Positions 1 through 8,800 of a DNA stretch of 64,000 nt are shown piece after piece (positions within the stretch are counted from its first letter, which is position 1; every line of letters starts with the position of its first letter). Both the position numbers and the translations under genes were made by a program. Source of the DNA: Pseudomonas viridiflava (GTDB lineage Bacteria; Pseudomonadota; Gammaproteobacteria; Pseudomonadales; Pseudomonadaceae); NCBI RefSeq assembly GCF_900580865.1, contig NZ_UTBZ01000014.1, forward strand, positions 62,001 through 126,000. Direction: 5' to 3'. The notes under the pieces were generated by a model. The model did no database searches. It was given only the letters and a program-made list of their open reading frames with translations, and was not told the origin of the DNA.

Positions 1-342
1 ATCGCTGACCCAGCGCGCTGCCTCATCACCGGCATCCGGCACGCGCAAGGTGTCGCGCCAGATCGTCACACCGCGCAGTTCGGCGTCATTGCCCGGCAAG
101 GCGATGTCGATGGAGGACTGTTCAGGTGCGCTCAGGGTCAGACCGCCCTGCGCATTCCACAGCGCCGACAACTGACTCATCTTCGCTTCGGCGCGCTGGG
201 TCAGGAAACGGCCGCTGGCTTCATCCACGAGCATCCAGCGTCGGTCGCCATCAAGCCCCAGCTTGTCGAGGTCGACGCTTTTTAGAACGTCGACTTTGCC
301 AGATTTCAACGGGTAACGATAAAGCGCGCTCAGACGCAGCAT
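1..342 (-). CDS. MOSC domain-containing protein, N-terminal part (runs off window)
   Basis: The minus strand is open from ATG 342 to the window edge, giving the first 114 residues. They begin MLRLSALYRYPLKSGK and contain GLDGDRRWMLVD and FLTQRAEAKM, the pattern of the MOSC N-terminal beta-barrel domain found in YcbX-like proteins. Family members bind or transfer molybdenum-cofactor sulfur, or reduce N-hydroxylated compounds. The catalytic MOSC domain lies outside the window, so its state cannot be judged. An AGGGAG ribosome site lies about 8 nt before the ATG. The family call is firm for the visible part; the substrate is unknown. Confidence 0.85.
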   Translation of the reverse strand, partial: MLRLSALYRYPLKSGKVDVLKSVDLDKLGLDGDRRWMLVDEASGRFLTQRAEAKMSQLSALWNAQGGLTLSAPEQSSIDIALPGNDAELRGVTIWRDTLRVPDAGDEAARWVSD

Positions 343-410
343 GGCCAGCTCCCTGGAGGATAAAAACGCCACCCTATACGAGCTTGATCAGGAATCAAAG
401 AGCAATAACT

Positions 411-496
411 GTAGGAGTGAGCCTGCTTGCGATAGCGGTGTGTCAGGTAATGATTCGGGGCTGACACATCGCTATCGCGAGCAGGCTCACTCCTGC
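411..496. repeat. REP pair (REPIN-like inverted repeat)
   Basis: Two inverted arms, GTAGGAGTGAGCCTGCTTGCGATAGC and GCTATCGCGAGCAGGCTCACTCCTGC, flank a spacer of about 35 bases. They lie between the MOSC gene and cheV. The core GAGCCTGCTxGCGA is the same family as the REPs at 33-47 kb, with one degenerate base in the left arm. Confidence 0.85.
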
Positions 497-509
497 AATG
501 GGTGTGTGA

Positions 510-1445
510 TCAGGCCGGGACTTCGTCGAGCATCAGGCGCTGGCGCACCACGTCAACCAGTTTGTCCGGCTGGAACTTGGAGAGGAAGTTATCGCAACCG
601 ACCTTCTTCACCATCGAGTCGTTGAAACTGCCGGACAGCGAGGTGTGCAACACCACGTACAAACCACGCAGACGCGGGTCGTTGCGAATTTCGGTGGTCA
701 GACGATAGCCGTCCATTTCCGGCATCTCCGCATCGGTGAAAATCATCAGCAGCTTGTCGGTCATGTTCACGCCGGTATCAGCCCAGCCCTTGAGCATGTT
801 CAACGCCTTCAGGCCATCGCTGGCAATGTGCATTTTCACGCCGAGCTGGCCGAGAGTGTCGCGCAATTGCGAAAGCGCCACGTTGGAGTCGTCCACCAGC
901 AGCACTTCACGGCCACGGGCGCGTTCCAGTACCGGATCATCGAGTTTTTCACGCGAGACCTTGGCGTTGTACGGGACGATTTCGGCGAGAACTTTCTCGA
1001 CGTCGATGATTTCTACCAGTTGATCGTCGACCTTGCTGATCGCAGTCAGGTAATGCTGACGTCCGGCGCTGGTCGGCGGCGGCAGAATGGCTTCCCAGTT
1101 CATGTTGACGATGCGATCCACGCCTCCGACGAGGAAGGCCTGCACCGAACGGTTGTACTCGGTGACGATGATGGTGCTGTTCGGCCCCGGCACCAATGGA
1201 CGCATGCCGATCGCCTGCGACAGATCGATCACCGGCAAGGTCTGACCGCGCAAATTGACCACCCCGCACACAAACGGGTGACGCTGCGGCATCAAGGTCA
1301 GTTTCGGCAGTTGCAGCACTTCCTGAACCTTGAACACGTTGATCGCGAACAACTGACGCCCGGCCAATCGAAACATGAGAATTTCCAGGCGATTCTCACC
1401 CACCAGTTGCGTGCGTTGGTCTACCGTGTCGAGAATGCCGGCCAT
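510..1445 (-). CDS. cheV: Chemotaxis coupling protein CheV (CheW plus receiver)
   Basis: 311 residues. The N-terminal half (about 1-155) is a CheW domain: RLEILMFRLAGRQLFAINVFKV, then NLRGQTLPVIDL. The C-terminal half (about 175-311) is a response-regulator receiver with LLVDDSNVA, acceptor Asp in FTDAEMPEMDGY, and the usual Thr/Ser and Lys in LHTSLSG and SKFQ. CheV links chemoreceptors to the CheA kinase and tunes adaptation through its phosphorylated receiver. I chose ATG 1445 because CAGGAG sits 6 nt upstream; the frame can extend 11 codons to a GTG at 1478 without a good ribosome site. No other chemotaxis gene is adjacent. Confidence 0.93.
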   Translation of the reverse strand: MAGILDTVDQRTQLVGENRLEILMFRLAGRQLFAINVFKVQEVLQLPKLTLMPQRHPFVCGVVNLRGQTLPVIDLSQAIGMRPLVPGPNSTIIVTEYNRSVQAFLVGGVDRIVNMNWEAILPPPTSAGRQHYLTAISKVDDQLVEIIDVEKVLAEIVPYNAKVSREKLDDPVLERARGREVLLVDDSNVALSQLRDTLGQLGVKMHIASDGLKALNMLKGWADTGVNMTDKLLMIFTDAEMPEMDGYRLTTEIRNDPRLRGLYVVLHTSLSGSFNDSMVKKVGCDNFLSKFQPDKLVDVVRQRLMLDEVPA

Positions 1446-1899
1446 CAATGACTCCTGGGCTTGTTCTGATGAATTCACTATGTGAGGTTATCGGCAGCAA
1501 ATGGCGGTTCTTGATTGCCAAGCCAGACCCCGTCAAAAATGCCATGATCGGGCATTGATGTCACATTAACATCATGCTTTACTGGCGCAGTGATTTTCAT
1601 CTGCTACATTCTCTGCGGCGCGACCTCGGTTTGCACGGTAGGTTCCCGCGCCTAAGGGATTCCCCTAGTAACAATCAGGCCCAACCTGATATTCGCAATA
1701 TCCAATAGCCATTAATGTGACGCCATTCTCATTGCATGAACGGAGTCAGGCTATTGTGTGCGATCGCAATTCAGCGGAAACAAGCCCCCTGGAACCCCTC
1801 AGTCTGTGCACCTGCACGTCTGGGCGCGATCTCCCGACGATTCATGATCGTCGCCACACACGGCATTCCCTCATCAGACATGACGTGGTGGAGATAAGC
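1446..1899. other. Intergenic region between divergent cheV and the 1900 gene
   Basis: About 450 bases without a convincing gene. They must carry the promoters of cheV (leftward) and of the 1900 gene (rightward). The one notable element is the imperfect palindrome at 1652-1668. The frame of the 1900 gene stays open back to 1717, but without ribosome-site support. Confidence 0.5.
1652..1668. promoter_or_regulatory. Imperfect palindrome, possible operator
   Basis: CTAAGGG-ATT-CCCCTAG is a 7+3+7 inverted repeat with one mismatch, about 230 bases before the 1900 gene and about 200 before cheV. The size suits a dimeric regulator, possibly the NarL-type protein encoded at 3745. No binding data; inference only. 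Confidence 0.3.
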
Positions 1900-2367
1900 A
1901 TGCCAATGGACCGCAAAGAGTGGGCAGAACGCTTCCCCGAATTCCTTGCCGAGGCCGAAAAACTCTTGGCCAAGTCCGAAGAATGCCTCAGCCATTTGCA
2001 ACTGATCAGCAACGACAAGGACGCCATCGAGTGCATGCTCGGCACCCTCCTCAAACTCGCACGCCGGGCTGAAGCCCTTGCGCTAGAGGCGATCTCCGAA
2101 TTCTCGCTGCACATTTACAGCCTGCTCAACCTGCCCCAAGATCGCATTGACCTTCACGAACAGGCTCTGCAGGCACTGCAGGATTGCTTCACGCTAATGG
2201 CCTGGCAGCTTGAACTGATCGATCAGAAGACCGGGCAACTGAGTCTGGATGAAAGCGAACAGGCCTCGCTGATCGAAGCATTCGCCTTCCAGGTCGGCCA
2301 AAGCCAGCTTCAGCCGCGACTCGCGGGCAAACGTTTGCCCCAACGGCCATACTCCGGACAAGCCTGA
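1900..2367 (+). CDS. Unknown helical protein upstream of a two-component pair
   Basis: 155 residues; I do not recognise a family with certainty. ATG 1900 follows GGTGGAGATAAGC, a fair ribosome site; the frame is open further upstream but unsupported. The sequence is rich in Leu, Ala and Glu and predicts as helices (EFLAEAEKLLAKSEECLSHL, LLKLARRAEALALEAISEF), in the size range of a histidine phosphotransfer bundle. The canonical HPt motif (His-x-Leu-Lys-Gly) is absent, and the tail after about 140 is basic and probably disordered. It lies about 490 bases ahead of the NarL-type kinase, so a role as a relay partner or decoy is possible but unproven. Confidence 0.6.
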   Translation: MPMDRKEWAERFPEFLAEAEKLLAKSEECLSHLQLISNDKDAIECMLGTLLKLARRAEALALEAISEFSLHIYSLLNLPQDRIDLHEQALQALQDCFTLMAWQLELIDQKTGQLSLDESEQASLIEAFAFQVGQSQLQPRLAGKRLPQRPYSGQA

Positions 2368-2854
2368 TCATCACTCTGCACATGCGCAGGCAGTCGCGAC
2401 GCAAGCGCTGAATGTCGTAATTGAAAGAGTTCATACCTGCCAGCGACAAGTCGAATTAAATAATCACCTCTGACAGACACAAATGTTTCCTGCCAGCCTA
2501 AGGGTTTGCCTGTGTGTTAAGAAGCACAACTTCGGGCAACACCGACATTTATCGAAGACAATAACCGTCGATTTTCCATTATGGAACTTACGTCCAATAT
2601 CACGTATTTCCTGACTCAATGGACATATATAGCGAGCGCGACCAACGGTATCTTAAGTGGTATTATGCCGCCCATTAGTTGCTTTCGAATTAATGGCATA
2701 GTGATTTCAGAGAAAGCCATCCGTTGAAGTTGGCGGTTAATGCGTTCAGCGAACCGCGTTGAAATCAATAACATAAGTGACAGCATTTTCAGACAGTGAC
2801 CCGCCAGCCTCAGGCCGGTCTGCCCGCAGCGAACATCCATTGGCTCCATCCGTT
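2368..2854. other. AT-rich intergenic region before the NarL-type kinase
   Basis: About 490 bases, clearly more AT-rich than the genes around it, as expected for a promoter-bearing stretch. It contains a weak inverted repeat GCGGTT/AACCGC (2733-2757) and a 48-codon open frame at 2581-2727 with no ribosome site, which I do not call. The kinase frame is open back to 2777 (GTG). Confidence 0.45.
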
Positions 2855-3748
2855 ATGTACGCCAGCCTCAAGTCAATCACCACATGGCCACCCTCCCGGG
2901 AAAATGCACGCCGGTTCACCCTCATAATGTGCATCGCGGCAACACTCGGCAGCCTGCTGACCTATGGTCTTTCGACACCCCTCAGCCTGGGGGTGCTACT
3001 GCTCGACATGGCCGCCACCGCGTGCGTCTGGGTGCAATATCGGCTGTCACGCAAATCGATCAAGTTCCAGCCGCAAGAACTTGCTGACCGCCTGCTGGAA
3101 GTCCAGGAGAACGAACGTCATCGCCTCAGCCGCGAACTGCACGACGATATCGGCCAGTTGCTGACGGCGGCCAAACTGCAAAGCGAGTGGCTCAAACGAC
3201 GCATGCCGGATGACTTGCAGGAACAGTGCACGGCGTTGTGCGACACCCTGGAAGAAACCCTCAACAAGGTGCGCGACGTTTCGGCGATTCTCAATCCACG
3301 CCAGTTGACCAGCCTGGGGCTTGAAGCCAGCCTGCGCGCGCATCTGCTCAAGACATTGACCAACACCAGCGTGCACTGGAGCCTCGATTGCCAGCAGCGA
3401 CTTAACGGTATTCCGGAAGAAATGGCGGTCGCGGCCTTTCGTATTACCCAAGAGGCTGTTACCAATATTCTGCGTCACGCACAGGCAAAAAACCTGGTGA
3501 TACGCGTGCAACGTCTGCCTAAAGGGCTGACGCTGCTGATCAGCGATGACGGTATGGGATTCGCCCCGTCGGCCAATCCGGGTCGAGAAGGACAACGAGG
3601 CATGGCCGGGATGGCCGAACGAATCGAGCAACTGGGTGGCACCCTGAACGTAATCAGCGAGCCGGGTAAAGGCACTCAAATCGAAGCACTCTTCCCCTGG
3701 GCGCCTCGCGCACTCGAGCGGGCCAGTACGAATAAGGTTATGCGTTGA
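2855..3748 (+). CDS. NarL/UhpB-type sensor histidine kinase
   Basis: 297 residues from ATG 2855 (the frame is open to GTG 2777; neither start has a clear ribosome site). Two membrane segments lie at about 20-60 (FTLIMCIAATLGSLL and LGVLLLDMAATACVW), with almost no sensor region. A HisKA_3 dimerisation domain follows, with phospho-acceptor His in ERHRLSRELHDDIGQ. The ATPase has the N box (AFRITQEAVTNILRHA), DDGMGF and GMAGMAERI. It should phosphorylate the regulator encoded next, whose TTG start overlaps its stop by 4 bases, indicating translational coupling. The stimulus is unknown; signals may come through the membrane or partner proteins. Confidence 0.88.
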   Translation: MYASLKSITTWPPSRENARRFTLIMCIAATLGSLLTYGLSTPLSLGVLLLDMAATACVWVQYRLSRKSIKFQPQELADRLLEVQENERHRLSRELHDDIGQLLTAAKLQSEWLKRRMPDDLQEQCTALCDTLEETLNKVRDVSAILNPRQLTSLGLEASLRAHLLKTLTNTSVHWSLDCQQRLNGIPEEMAVAAFRITQEAVTNILRHAQAKNLVIRVQRLPKGLTLLISDDGMGFAPSANPGREGQRGMAGMAERIEQLGGTLNVISEPGKGTQIEALFPWAPRALERASTNKVMR

Positions 3749-4404
3749 CTTGTAACTTACTTCTGGTGGATGACCACTCGCTGATCAGGGCCGGCGTGCG
3801 CGCTCTGGTACTGGATATTCCCGGTTACGCGGTGATTGGCGAGGCCAATGACGGTTCGCAGTTGCTCGAAATGGTCGAGCAACTGAGTCCGGATATCGTG
3901 TTGCTGGATATCTCCATGAAAGAAACCGGTGGCCTGGAAGCGCTGCAACGGCTCAAGCGAGTACGCCCGCAGAGCAAGGTGCTGATCCTGTCGATGCATA
4001 CCGATCCGGCGCTGATCATGCAGGCACTGGAGTCCGGCGCCCACGGCTACCTGCTCAAAGACACCACGGCCACCGAACTCGAACATGCGCTGGAAGCCTT
4101 GCGCAACAACGAGCGTTATCTGAGTCCGGCCATTGCCCATACCGTGATCAATCAGGCCCTGACCCGTAATCAGAAGCAGCAGCCGGAAATCGCCGACTCG
4201 CACAATCTGACCGCGCGCCAGCTGGAAATCCTGCGCTTGATCGTGCGGGGCAAATCCACCAGGGAAATCGCCAATGGCCTGGGGCTGAGCATCAAGACTG
4301 TCGAGACCCACCGTTCACAGATCATGAAGCGCCTGCAAATCTACGATGTGGCGGGCCTGGTTCTGTTCGCCGTGCGCGAACAGATCATCAGCCTGGACGA
4401 CTGA
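3745..4404 (+). CDS. NarL/FixJ-family response regulator
   Basis: 219 residues. The receiver (1-120) has LLLVDDHSL, acceptor Asp in VLLDISMKETGG, and Ser/Lys in ILSMHT and LLKDTT. The C-terminal LuxR-type helix-turn-helix (about 150-210) shows LTARQLEILRLIVRGKSTREIA and SIKTVETHRSQIMKRL. The TTG start lies inside the last codons of the kinase gene, the usual arrangement for a cognate pair. It resembles AgmR/ErbR-type regulators of alcohol oxidation in pseudomonads, but no target genes are nearby, so the regulon is open. Its 3' end overlaps the convergent yegS by 17 bases. Confidence 0.9.
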   Translation: MTCNLLLVDDHSLIRAGVRALVLDIPGYAVIGEANDGSQLLEMVEQLSPDIVLLDISMKETGGLEALQRLKRVRPQSKVLILSMHTDPALIMQALESGAHGYLLKDTTATELEHALEALRNNERYLSPAIAHTVINQALTRNQKQQPEIADSHNLTARQLEILRLIVRGKSTREIANGLGLSIKTVETHRSQIMKRLQIYDVAGLVLFAVREQIISLDD

Positions 4405-5305
4405 CCGATCCGGTGCCGCTCAACAATGGAGAATGCTCCGGTAAATGCACGCGCAACGCGGCCGGACGCGCTTCAAATCGCAAGCTGTCACCTTCCAGTG
4501 GTTCGCCATCCAGATTGATGCAGAGTCCCTCGGCCACTTTGATTTCAACCCATGGCAAACGGGCTCGGATAAACATGTTATCGATGCCGAAACCATCGCT
4601 GAGCAGCGTCTTCAACGTGCCCACCAACTCCTGTGGCGCCGGCAGGATACTGATATCCAGCAAACCGTCATCGGCCAGCGCTTCCGGGCACAGTACGTGC
4701 CCGCCCCCGGCCTGACGGCCATTGCCGATACCCAGCGCGAGCATTTCGCCACTCCAGTGAAAGTCCGGCCCCTGAAGTTCACCATAAGCGGCATGCAGCT
4801 CACTGAATCGTGACAAACCGGTGAACAGATAAGCCGCACCGCCGAGTACTTTTTTCAGGTCCTCGGACGTATTGGCCGTGACCTGACTGCCGAAACCACC
4901 GGTGGCCATATTCAGGAAAACCTGCCCGCCCACTTCGCCCAGATCGATGTCGCGCGGCGGTACATCAAGCAGCTCAAGTGCTTCGGCAGGCTCCAGTGGC
5001 ACACCGGCGGCGCGGGAAAAGTCGTTAGCGGTGCCCAAGGGTAAAAGCACCAGGCTGGCTTTGCCCGGGTGCGCCGCGAGCGCTTCGGCAATGTCGCGCA
5101 AGGTGCCATCGCCACCGCCGGCTATGATCTTCGTGTAGCCGTCCGCCAATGCCTGCTCCACCCAACGCTGAGCGTCCCCTGCCTCCCAGGTCAGACGTAC
5201 GGCCAACTCCCAGCCTTGCTTGCGTTTGTCCTCGACGGCGGTGCGAACCGCCTCGTTGAGTGCCTGCTTGCCATGCAGAATCAATAGCGCCCGGCGCTCA
5301 CTCAT
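4388..5305 (-). CDS. yegS: Lipid kinase YegS
   Basis: 305 residues, the usual length for YegS. A DAGK catalytic domain at the N-terminus shows the nucleotide-binding GGGDGTLRDIAEAL (about 62-75), then LPLGTANDFSRA and DIDLGEV. The C-terminal beta domain includes LGIGNGRQAGGGHVLCPEA and LDGEPL. Known homologues phosphorylate phosphatidylglycerol or diacylglycerol in vitro; the physiological substrate is unsettled. Monocistronic by context; its stop overlaps the convergent response regulator. Confidence 0.92.
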   Translation of the reverse strand: MSERRALLILHGKQALNEAVRTAVEDKRKQGWELAVRLTWEAGDAQRWVEQALADGYTKIIAGGGDGTLRDIAEALAAHPGKASLVLLPLGTANDFSRAAGVPLEPAEALELLDVPPRDIDLGEVGGQVFLNMATGGFGSQVTANTSEDLKKVLGGAAYLFTGLSRFSELHAAYGELQGPDFHWSGEMLALGIGNGRQAGGGHVLCPEALADDGLLDISILPAPQELVGTLKTLLSDGFGIDNMFIRARLPWVEIKVAEGLCINLDGEPLEGDSLRFEARPAALRVHLPEHSPLLSGTGSVSRPG

Positions 5306-5618
5306 TTCGTCACTCCCAAATCGAATCGGTTAAATCATCTTGACCACTGCCGCACGCAAAAAAGCCGTCAGCGTCTTAATTAAATTCAGCCTACTAGCCC
5401 GGGCGTCCTACACAGCGGTATTTTTTCTTACAAAACATACGGAATCGGCTTAATTGACCCGGTTCGAGCATTGGAGCACCGTGTGCCGGCGGCATCGATC
5501 TTCAATCCAACACACAAGGACGTGCATGTAATGAGTGGATACACCCCCAGGGTTCTCGATACTTTGAGAGCAGAAAGAGGTTGCAAGCGAGCTTTTGAAA
5601 CAACCGGTGGATGCTTCC
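5306..5618. other. Intergenic region between divergent yegS and the 5619 gene
   Basis: About 310 bases. A 34-codon frame (5531-5635) begins ATG after a weak AAGGA and overlaps the next gene; there is no support for it as a gene. TATTTTTTCTTAC at about 5420-5432 marks an AT-rich promoter-like patch. Nothing else is recognisable. Confidence 0.4.
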
Positions 5619-5927
5619 ATGCCAAGTCATGAAGCCAGAATGCCAGTAACTCCGGTTGCCCCCCTCGTCGAAAGTCGCGCGAATCACAAATCCGATTTCA
5701 AAAACAGCGCCAGAACCACTGGAGAAGTTGATATGGAACCCCGAGTAACCGAGCTGGAAACCCATCTCAAATACCTTCGGCGGGACATGGACGAAGTCCG
5801 CGGTGATGTCAGAATAATCAAACACCGGCTCGCCTACTCGGCGGGTGCAACAGCGGTAGTGCTGGGTCTGCTGGGTTGGGTGGCCAATAGCCGATTCGAC
5901 CAGCTTGTGACATTGATCAGCAATTAA
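5619..5927 (+). CDS. Small coiled-coil protein with one C-terminal membrane helix
   Basis: 102 residues from ATG 5619; function unknown. The first 38 residues look disordered. A helical stretch with heptad-like charges follows (RVTELETHLKYLRRDMDEVR), then a hydrophobic helix YSAGATAVVLGLLGWVA near the end. A tail-anchored coiled-coil protein is the simplest reading. An internal ATG at 5733 has a better ribosome site (GGAGAAG, 6 nt), so a 64-residue product is a real alternative. It stands alone between yegS and moeA. Confidence 0.65.
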   Translation: MPSHEARMPVTPVAPLVESRANHKSDFKNSARTTGEVDMEPRVTELETHLKYLRRDMDEVRGDVRIIKHRLAYSAGATAVVLGLLGWVANSRFDQLVTLISN

Positions 5928-5988
5928 GTGAATGAGTCATTGCAGGCGTTGCCTGAGTCAGCCGACGCCTGCATTTGCACGACAGTGA

Positions 5989-7215
5989 TCAGCCCAGCAA
6001 GTCACTCAGCGGAATGAAGACCACGGGGTCTCCTGCGCTCAGCGTGCGACCTTCCAGCACTTCGACCAATCCATCTGCCCACGCCGCGCTGCGAAGCACG
6101 CCTGAGCTCTGGTTGCGGTAAATAGTCGCCTGCCCTTGCTCCAGACGGCCTCGCAGGTACTCGCGCCTGTTGCCTGCCACCGGCCAGTCAAAACCAGCCG
6201 GTACGGTGATTTTCAGCGGCTCGACGTCCCGCACACCCTGTCGGCGTAACAGGTAAGGTCGAGTGAGCAGCGCAAAGGTCACCAATGTCGACGCCGGATT
6301 ACCTGGCAAGCCAATGACCGGCACTTTACGGAAATGGCCAAACGTCAGCGGTTTACCGGGTTTGATCGCCAATTTCCACAGGGCAAGCTCGCCCTCCTCG
6401 CGCAGGGCAACGCCGAGGAAATCCGCCTCACCCACTGACACGCCACCGGTGGAAAGAATCAGATCAACATCCTGCAACTCGCCCAGGCGGGCACGGGTCG
6501 TGGCCAGATTATCCGGAAGGATACCGGCGTCGATCACTTCACAGCCCAGACGTTGCAGCCAACTGCACAGCAATACCCGATTACTGTTGTATATCTGCCC
6601 CGGCCCCAATGCCTGGCCCGGTTCGACCAATTCATCGCCGGTGGAAATCACTGCCACCCGAACCTTGCGTACTACCTTAAGCCCGGCGCAGCCCAACGAT
6701 GCCGCCAGCCCTTGCTCGATCGGACCCAGCCGGGTTCCGGCAGGCAGGATCAACTCTCCGACGGTGGTTTCCTGGCCTTGCGGGCGTATGTTCTGCCCGA
6801 GCTTTATCGGTTCGAGGAAGCTTACCTTTTCATCGGCTTGAACCTCAGCGTTTTCCTGCATTTCCACGCAATCAGCGCCCGTGGGCACTGGAGCGCCGGT
6901 GAAAATCCGTGCGCAGGTGCCCGGTTTCAGAGGCTCCGGGGATTGCCCGGCGAACACCTTTTGAGTGACCGGCATCGGTTGGCCATTCCAGTCGGCCAGG
7001 TTCAGCGCATAACCATCCATGGCACTGTTAGGCCATGGCGGCAGATCGAGCGTCGAAATCAGATCTTCGCTCAGCACACGTCCTTGAACCTGAGCCAGCG
7101 GCAAATACTCATGCTCGGTAATGGGCGCGGCTTCGGCCATCTCGAGCAGGCGAGCCAGCGCCACCTCGACCGGCATCAGCGCCCCGGTCTTGCCCGGCTT
7201 ACCCACGGGTTTCAC
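5989..7215 (-). CDS. moeA: Molybdopterin molybdenumtransferase MoeA
   Basis: 408 residues, normal for MoeA. Typical motifs: PPWPNSAMDGYAL near the N-terminus, FTGAPVPTGADCVEMQE, ISTGDELVEPG, ILSTGGVSVGEADF and IGLPGNPAS. MoeA inserts molybdate into adenylylated molybdopterin to make Mo cofactor in the cytoplasm. Its start lies 17 bases inside the end of moaB, so the two genes form a coupled operon. With mobA opposite, this locus covers the last steps of Mo-cofactor synthesis; the early genes moaA, C, D and E are not here. Confidence 0.95.
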   Translation of the reverse strand: MKPVGKPGKTGALMPVEVALARLLEMAEAAPITEHEYLPLAQVQGRVLSEDLISTLDLPPWPNSAMDGYALNLADWNGQPMPVTQKVFAGQSPEPLKPGTCARIFTGAPVPTGADCVEMQENAEVQADEKVSFLEPIKLGQNIRPQGQETTVGELILPAGTRLGPIEQGLAASLGCAGLKVVRKVRVAVISTGDELVEPGQALGPGQIYNSNRVLLCSWLQRLGCEVIDAGILPDNLATTRARLGELQDVDLILSTGGVSVGEADFLGVALREEGELALWKLAIKPGKPLTFGHFRKVPVIGLPGNPASTLVTFALLTRPYLLRRQGVRDVEPLKITVPAGFDWPVAGNRREYLRGRLEQGQATIYRNQSSGVLRSAAWADGLVEVLEGRTLSAGDPVVFIPLSDLLG

Positions 7216-7738
7216 AAGGCGCCGCCTGCTTCAAATGAGTCACGAAATTGCACGGCCGATGACGAGCGTCCAACTGCTCGCCCAGAATGCCATCCCAACC
7301 GGTACGTACGGCATTGGTCGAACCCGGCAAGCAGCAGACCAGCGTGCCATTGGCCAGACCAGCCAGCGCACGGGACTGAACTGTTGAGGTGCCGATATCG
7401 GCTACCGAAATCTGCCGGAACAACTCACCAAACCCATCGACCTGTTTGTCGAGCAGACAGGCAACCGCTTCGGGCGTGCTGTCGCGGCCAGTAAAACCGG
7501 TACCGCCGGTGATCAGCACGACCTGCACGACATCGTCGGCAATCCAGGTGGCGACTTGCGCGCGAATTTTGTAGAGGTCATCTTTGAGCAAGACCCGCTG
7601 CGCCAGAAAATGGCCCGCCGCCGTCAAGCGGTCGACGAAGACCTGACCTGAGGTGTCGGTTTCCAGGGTGCGGGTGTCACTGACTGTCAGCACCGCAATA
7701 TTGAGCGGCACGAAAGGTACATCAGCCTTGGCTTTCAT
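7199..7738 (-). CDS. moaB: Molybdenum cofactor biosynthesis protein MoaB
   Basis: 179 residues. Shows NIAVLTVSDTR at the N-terminus and the molybdopterin-binding loop TGGTGFTGRDSTPEAV (about 81-96), then LPGSTNAV. The MoaB/Mog fold adenylylates molybdopterin before metal insertion by MoeA. It is the first gene of the moaB-moeA operon and diverges from mobA across 81 bases, which must hold both promoters. Confidence 0.93.
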   Translation of the reverse strand: MKAKADVPFVPLNIAVLTVSDTRTLETDTSGQVFVDRLTAAGHFLAQRVLLKDDLYKIRAQVATWIADDVVQVVLITGGTGFTGRDSTPEAVACLLDKQVDGFGELFRQISVADIGTSTVQSRALAGLANGTLVCCLPGSTNAVRTGWDGILGEQLDARHRPCNFVTHLKQAAPCETRG

Positions 7739-7819
7739 AGGCTCGTCCAGTTGTAGGAGAAACAGCCCGGTGTTATATCACAGCGCCTCATTTCTTCGCC
7801 GCCCCTCTGGAGAGCTGCC

Positions 7820-8422
7820 ATGCCTCTGAATACGCAACTCCCCCTCTGTTCCATTTTGCTCCTGGCAGGTGGACGCGGCCAACGCATGGGTGGTCAGGAC
7901 AAAGGCCTGGTCGAGTGGCTGGGCGAGCCATTGATTGCACATTTACAGCGCAAGGTTCGTGCACTGACTGACGACCTGATCATCTCCTGCAACCGTAATC
8001 GCGAGCGTTACGCGCCATTCGCTGATCAATTGGTGGTCGATGACGAGGGTGATTTTCCGGGGCCATTGGCAGGCATTCGAGCGGGGCTGAAGGCTGCGCG
8101 CCATTCGCACCTGCTGGTCTTGCCCTGCGATGTACCGCGCATTGACGCAGCGTTACTGCAAAGCATGCGCGAGACGGCCAATCAGAATCCTGAAAAACCT
8201 TTAATGTTGCGCCATGACGGACATTGGGAACCGCTGCTGTGTGTGATTCCGGTGGCCTTGCTAGACGCCTTCGAAAACGCCTGGAACGCCGGTGAACGCA
8301 GCCCCGGACGGGTCATGCGCGAGCTTGGTGCCACTGCCCTGCAATGCCCGGACAACGACCCGCGACTGGCCAACCTGAACACCCCCGAACTGTTAAATTC
8401 CCACAACACTGTGTCAGACTGA
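7820..8422 (+). CDS. mobA: Molybdenum cofactor guanylyltransferase MobA
   Basis: 200 residues. The nucleotidyltransferase signature [17 protein letters not shown] lies near the N-terminus, with [15 protein letters not shown] and LPCDVPRID further on. MobA uses GTP to convert Mo cofactor to the guanine dinucleotide form used by DMSO-reductase-type enzymes such as nitrate reductase and formate dehydrogenase. It is divergent from moaB-moeA. Confidence 0.94.
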   Translation: MPLNTQLPLCSILLLAGGRGQRMGGQDKGLVEWLGEPLIAHLQRKVRALTDDLIISCNRNRERYAPFADQLVVDDEGDFPGPLAGIRAGLKAARHSHLLVLPCDVPRIDAALLQSMRETANQNPEKPLMLRHDGHWEPLLCVIPVALLDAFENAWNAGERSPGRVMRELGATALQCPDNDPRLANLNTPELLNSHNTVSD

Positions 8423-8500
8423 CACCATTCAAGGAACTCTCACGCCTTGTATACGTCTCAAGCTCAGTAACCAAAAGAATTCCCATTCGGAGACACACCC

Positions 8501-8722
8501 ATGACTCAACGGACCCTCGCCACTTTCATGCTCGCACTGGGCCTGGCTACCCTCGCCGGTTGCTCGTCGCCTACAGTGATCACCTTGAATGACGGTCGCG
8601 AAATCCAGGCCGTCGACACCCCGAAATACGATGACGATTCGGGCTTCTACGAGTTCAAACAGCTGGACGGCAAAGAAACCCGCATCAACAAGGATCAGGT
8701 TCGTACCGTTAAAGAGCTGTAA
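8501..8722 (+). CDS. YgdI/YgdR family lipoprotein
   Basis: 73 residues. A signal peptide of about 20 residues ends in a lipobox LAGC with the lipidated Cys at 21. The mature part (VITLNDGREIQAVDTPKYDDD, then GFYEFKQLDGKETRINKDQV) is the small SH3-like fold of the YgdI/YgdR family. A periplasm-facing lipoprotein of unknown role. Followed directly by a strong terminator. Confidence 0.92.
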   Translation: MTQRTLATFMLALGLATLAGCSSPTVITLNDGREIQAVDTPKYDDDSGFYEFKQLDGKETRINKDQVRTVKEL

Positions 8723-8743
8723 GCTCTGGGTCGCACCGGATAC

Positions 8744-8773
8744 AAAAAAGCCCGCATTAATGCGGGCTTTTTC
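8744..8773. terminator. Bidirectional intrinsic terminator
   Basis: Perfect stem AAGCCCGCAT/ATGCGGGCTT around TA, with a run of A before and of T after. It lies between the convergent lipoprotein and pseudouridine synthase genes and can serve both. Confidence 0.9.
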
Positions 8774-8800
8774 ATGGGCGCTGGAAAAGTGGCTTCGGTG

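Noticed and set aside
2581-2727. 48-codon ATG frame in the AT-rich gap before the NarL-type kinase
   Set aside because: No ribosome site, AT-rich composition, and no recognisable motif; treated as chance.
5531-5635. 34-codon frame beginning MSGYTPRVLD
   Set aside because: Short, overlaps the better-supported next gene, and only a weak ribosome site.
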